DNA of 24,495 nucleotides, from NCBI GenBank assembly GCA_003519375.1, contig DOWV01000147.1, positions 5,157 to 29,651 on the forward strand. The letters run 5' to 3'. This DNA is from Bacteroidota bacterium (lineage in GTDB: Bacteria; Bacteroidota; Ignavibacteria; UBA10030). The position numbers were made by a program, and so were the translations under genes. Positions 23,006 through 24,495 of the stretch are shown piece after piece (the stretch's first letter is position 1; each line of letters starts with the position of its first letter). The notes under the pieces were generated by a model. It saw only the letters and a list, made by a program, of their open reading frames with translations, searched no databases and had not been told where the DNA came from.

Positions 23006-24295
23006 TTACGGGCGGAGTTCTTCTACGGTCAATGTGAGGTTTTCGAGTTTCACGATGCGAACTTTGGAATTCTGGGGAATCGTCCCGGCAAGCGTGACGG
23101 CATTCCAGATTTCGCCGTGCACGCGAACGGTCCCGGTTGGATCCAGCTTCGAGAGAGCTTCGCCGATTTCACCCACGAGTCCTTCCTGGCCTGTCGTGGG
23201 CTTGGAGCGGAGGGCGCGAACACCGAGGCCGACGAGGGCCATGAAGAAGACGAGCGACAACGCGGCAGACGTGAGAATGACGCTGAATGAAAGCTGCACG
23301 AACTCCAGAGCAGAGTCGGATCGAATCAACATCATGGATCCCAGGATGAGCGAAATGACGCCACCCACGGAGAGGAGGCCATGGCTCACGACTTTGATGT
23401 CAGCGATAAACAGAATGACGGCAAAAAGGATTAACGCAAGCCCGGCATAATTGATCGGAAGCGTGTGCATGGAATAGAATGCAAGGATGAGGCTGATACC
23501 TCCGACCACGCCCGGCAGAATCGAGCCGGGATTATAGAGTTCGAATATCAGGCCGTACATGCCGAGGAGCATCAGGATATAGGCAATGTTTGGGTCGCTC
23601 AGCACATCGAGCAGCCGTTCGGTGAAGCTCATCTCCCAGAGTTCTATCGCGGCCCCTTTTGTGTGAACGGTTTTCATTCCGACGGGCGTCTCGAACGATT
23701 TTCCGTCGATGGAGATGAGGAGGCTGTCAAGATTCCTCGAGATGGCGTCGATGACTTGGGTCTTCAGCGCTTCTGTCTCGGTGATGGAGAGGCTTTTGCG
23801 GACTGCTTCTTCGGCCCAGGCGATGTTGCGGTGCCGCTTCTCAGCGATCGTTCGTACAAATGCCGCGGCGTCATTGGTGGCCTTTTCGATCATGGTCGTA
23901 TCCTGGCCGCCCTGCAGAGTCACGGGGTGTGCGGCGCCTATGTTCGTTCCCGGAGCCATAGAGGCGTAATGCGCAGCGAGGGTGATGAAGACTCCGGCAG
24001 AAGCGGATTGAGCGCCCGGAGGGGCGACATAGACGATGACCGGAATCCTTGACTCCAGGATGTCGGTCACCATGACGCGTGTCGACTTGAGCAATCCACC
24101 AGGCGTGTTGAGGTGCAGGATGAGGCATTCAGCATCGCGCTCCGCGGCTTTCACGAGCGAGGTGTGAAGAAACTCTGCTGTGGCAGGATTGATCGTGCCG
24201 TCAAGCTTGATTGAGACGACTGTTTGAGCCGAAGACGAAATCAGGACAAGCGAAGTGAGAAAAACCAGACATACGGACAGATGCAGGTTTTTCAT
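23006..24295 (-). CDS. nfeD: Long-form NfeD membrane serine protease
   Basis: A 429-residue membrane-bound ClpP-class serine protease of the 1510-N/NfeD type. A signal peptide covers about 1-23. The protease domain has LNTPGG at 62-67, catalytic Ser99 in GAQSASAG and catalytic Lys138 in MIEKATND, the Ser-Lys dyad of this family. About four to five transmembrane helices occupy roughly 240-360. The C-terminal NfeD OB domain (about 375-429) includes GLVGEIGEALSKLDPTGTVRVHGEIW. The family cleaves the hydrophobic tails of partner stomatins, and here the partner slipin is encoded next. GGGAG precedes the ATG by about 7 nt. The 178-nt gap upstream, to the tRNA, presumably holds the promoter of the nfeD-slipin-polymerase operon; no element stood out. 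Confidence 0.95.
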   Translation of the reverse strand: MKNLHLSVCLVFLTSLVLISSSAQTVVSIKLDGTINPATAEFLHTSLVKAAERDAECLILHLNTPGGLLKSTRVMVTDILESRIPVIVYVAPPGAQSASAGVFITLAAHYASMAPGTNIGAAHPVTLQGGQDTTMIEKATNDAAAFVRTIAEKRHRNIAWAEEAVRKSLSITETEALKTQVIDAISRNLDSLLISIDGKSFETPVGMKTVHTKGAAIELWEMSFTERLLDVLSDPNIAYILMLLGMYGLIFELYNPGSILPGVVGGISLILAFYSMHTLPINYAGLALILFAVILFIADIKVVSHGLLSVGGVISLILGSMMLIRSDSALEFVQLSFSVILTSAALSLVFFMALVGLGVRALRSKPTTGQEGLVGEIGEALSKLDPTGTVRVHGEIWNAVTLAGTIPQNSKVRIVKLENLTLTVEELRP

Positions 24296-24473
24296 GGGGA
24301 GCTCCCGGAAAACTCGTGAAAAGAGTAGAGGAGATTCGACAGCCTACGGTACCCGAAAGGAGGTTTCCACCAGTCTCACCGCAACCCGTCATCAGAGGAG
24401 ACAGCATGGAGTGGATCAGTACCCTTCCCGGGCCGGTTATTTGTGGAACAGCTTAGAGTTAAGGAACTCGAAG

Positions 24474-24495
24474 CGGAGAGGGAGGGATTCGAACC
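24474..24495 (-). tRNA. 3' end of a tRNA, probably tRNA-Ser (cut by window edge)
   Basis: On the minus strand the end of the window reads GG, the T loop TTCGAAT, T-stem 3' strand CCCTC, acceptor 3' strand CCTCTCC and discriminator G, followed by C and TT, so CCA is not encoded. An acceptor of GGAGAGG/CCTCTCC with G as discriminator base is typical of tRNA-Ser. The anticodon and the variable arm lie outside the window, so the isoacceptor is unknown. A small GAGTT/AACTC hairpin (24456-24469) lies just downstream of the 3' end but has no T tract. Confidence 0.85.

Noticed and set aside
22422..23450. Long plus-strand open frame (about 342 codons) opposite slipin and nfeD.
   Set aside because: It spans two well-supported minus-strand genes and their gap, and its product resembles no protein.
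24364..24395. Hammerhead ribozyme-like core on the minus strand (CTGATGA followed by GAAA).
   Set aside because: The bases after CTGATGA and before GAAA cannot form a proper stem II, and no convincing stem I or cleavage triplet is present. Matches this short are expected by chance.

Overview
This window (about 24.5 kb, GC a little above 50%) is a gene-dense stretch of bacterial chromosome. It has no phage, insertion sequence or CRISPR content. The mix of genes suggests a member of the FCB superphylum (Bacteroidota, Ignavibacteriota or Chlorobi relatives): pheT, a coiled-coil gene, zapA, a probable 6S RNA and RNase Y in a row; a Fe-S type PurF; an endonuclease-type MutL; a split B12-dependent acyl-CoA mutase; and a B-family DNA polymerase. 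This placement is inferred from gene content only. Shine-Dalgarno sequences are mostly clear, and at least one promoter looks like an ordinary extended -10 sigma70 promoter.

Left part (1-6830, all +): the 3' nine-tenths of pheT, a small coiled-coil protein next to zapA (a likely Z-ring accessory pair), a 178-nt structured RNA that looks like 6S RNA, rny, coaE and a class III aminotransferase of the ArgD type. A strong hairpin at 6790-6830 closes this part.

Middle (6902-19171, all +): purF, pgsA, ftsY, a dipeptide epimerase and mutL are packed with 1-nt overlaps or very short gaps. They are followed by the large subunit of a cobalamin-dependent acyl-CoA mutase, a UbiA-family prenyltransferase, a DUF362 protein, an EamA transporter, a small membrane-anchored beta-sandwich protein, maf, and then the cobalamin-binding small subunit of the mutase. 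The active-site residues of the large subunit are those of isobutyryl-CoA mutase (Phe83, Gln201), not methylmalonyl-CoA mutase (Tyr, Arg). The two mutase subunits lie 4.2 kb apart with five unrelated genes between them. A bidirectional terminator at 19141-19171 separates this block from the convergent genes.

Right part (19194-24495, all -): a tRNA-Ser (cut by the window edge), then nfeD, a stomatin-like slipin and a B-family DNA polymerase in one tightly coupled operon, and cspA with its own promoter and a leader of about 195 nt. In the polymerase the catalytic motifs are intact while all three exonuclease motifs are destroyed.

The most interesting points are the proofreading-dead PolB encoded in a membrane-protease/stomatin operon, the likely misannotation of the mutase, the 6S RNA with a competing 3' hairpin, a terminator that sits almost on the maf start codon, and a hairpin repeat beside the cspA promoter.
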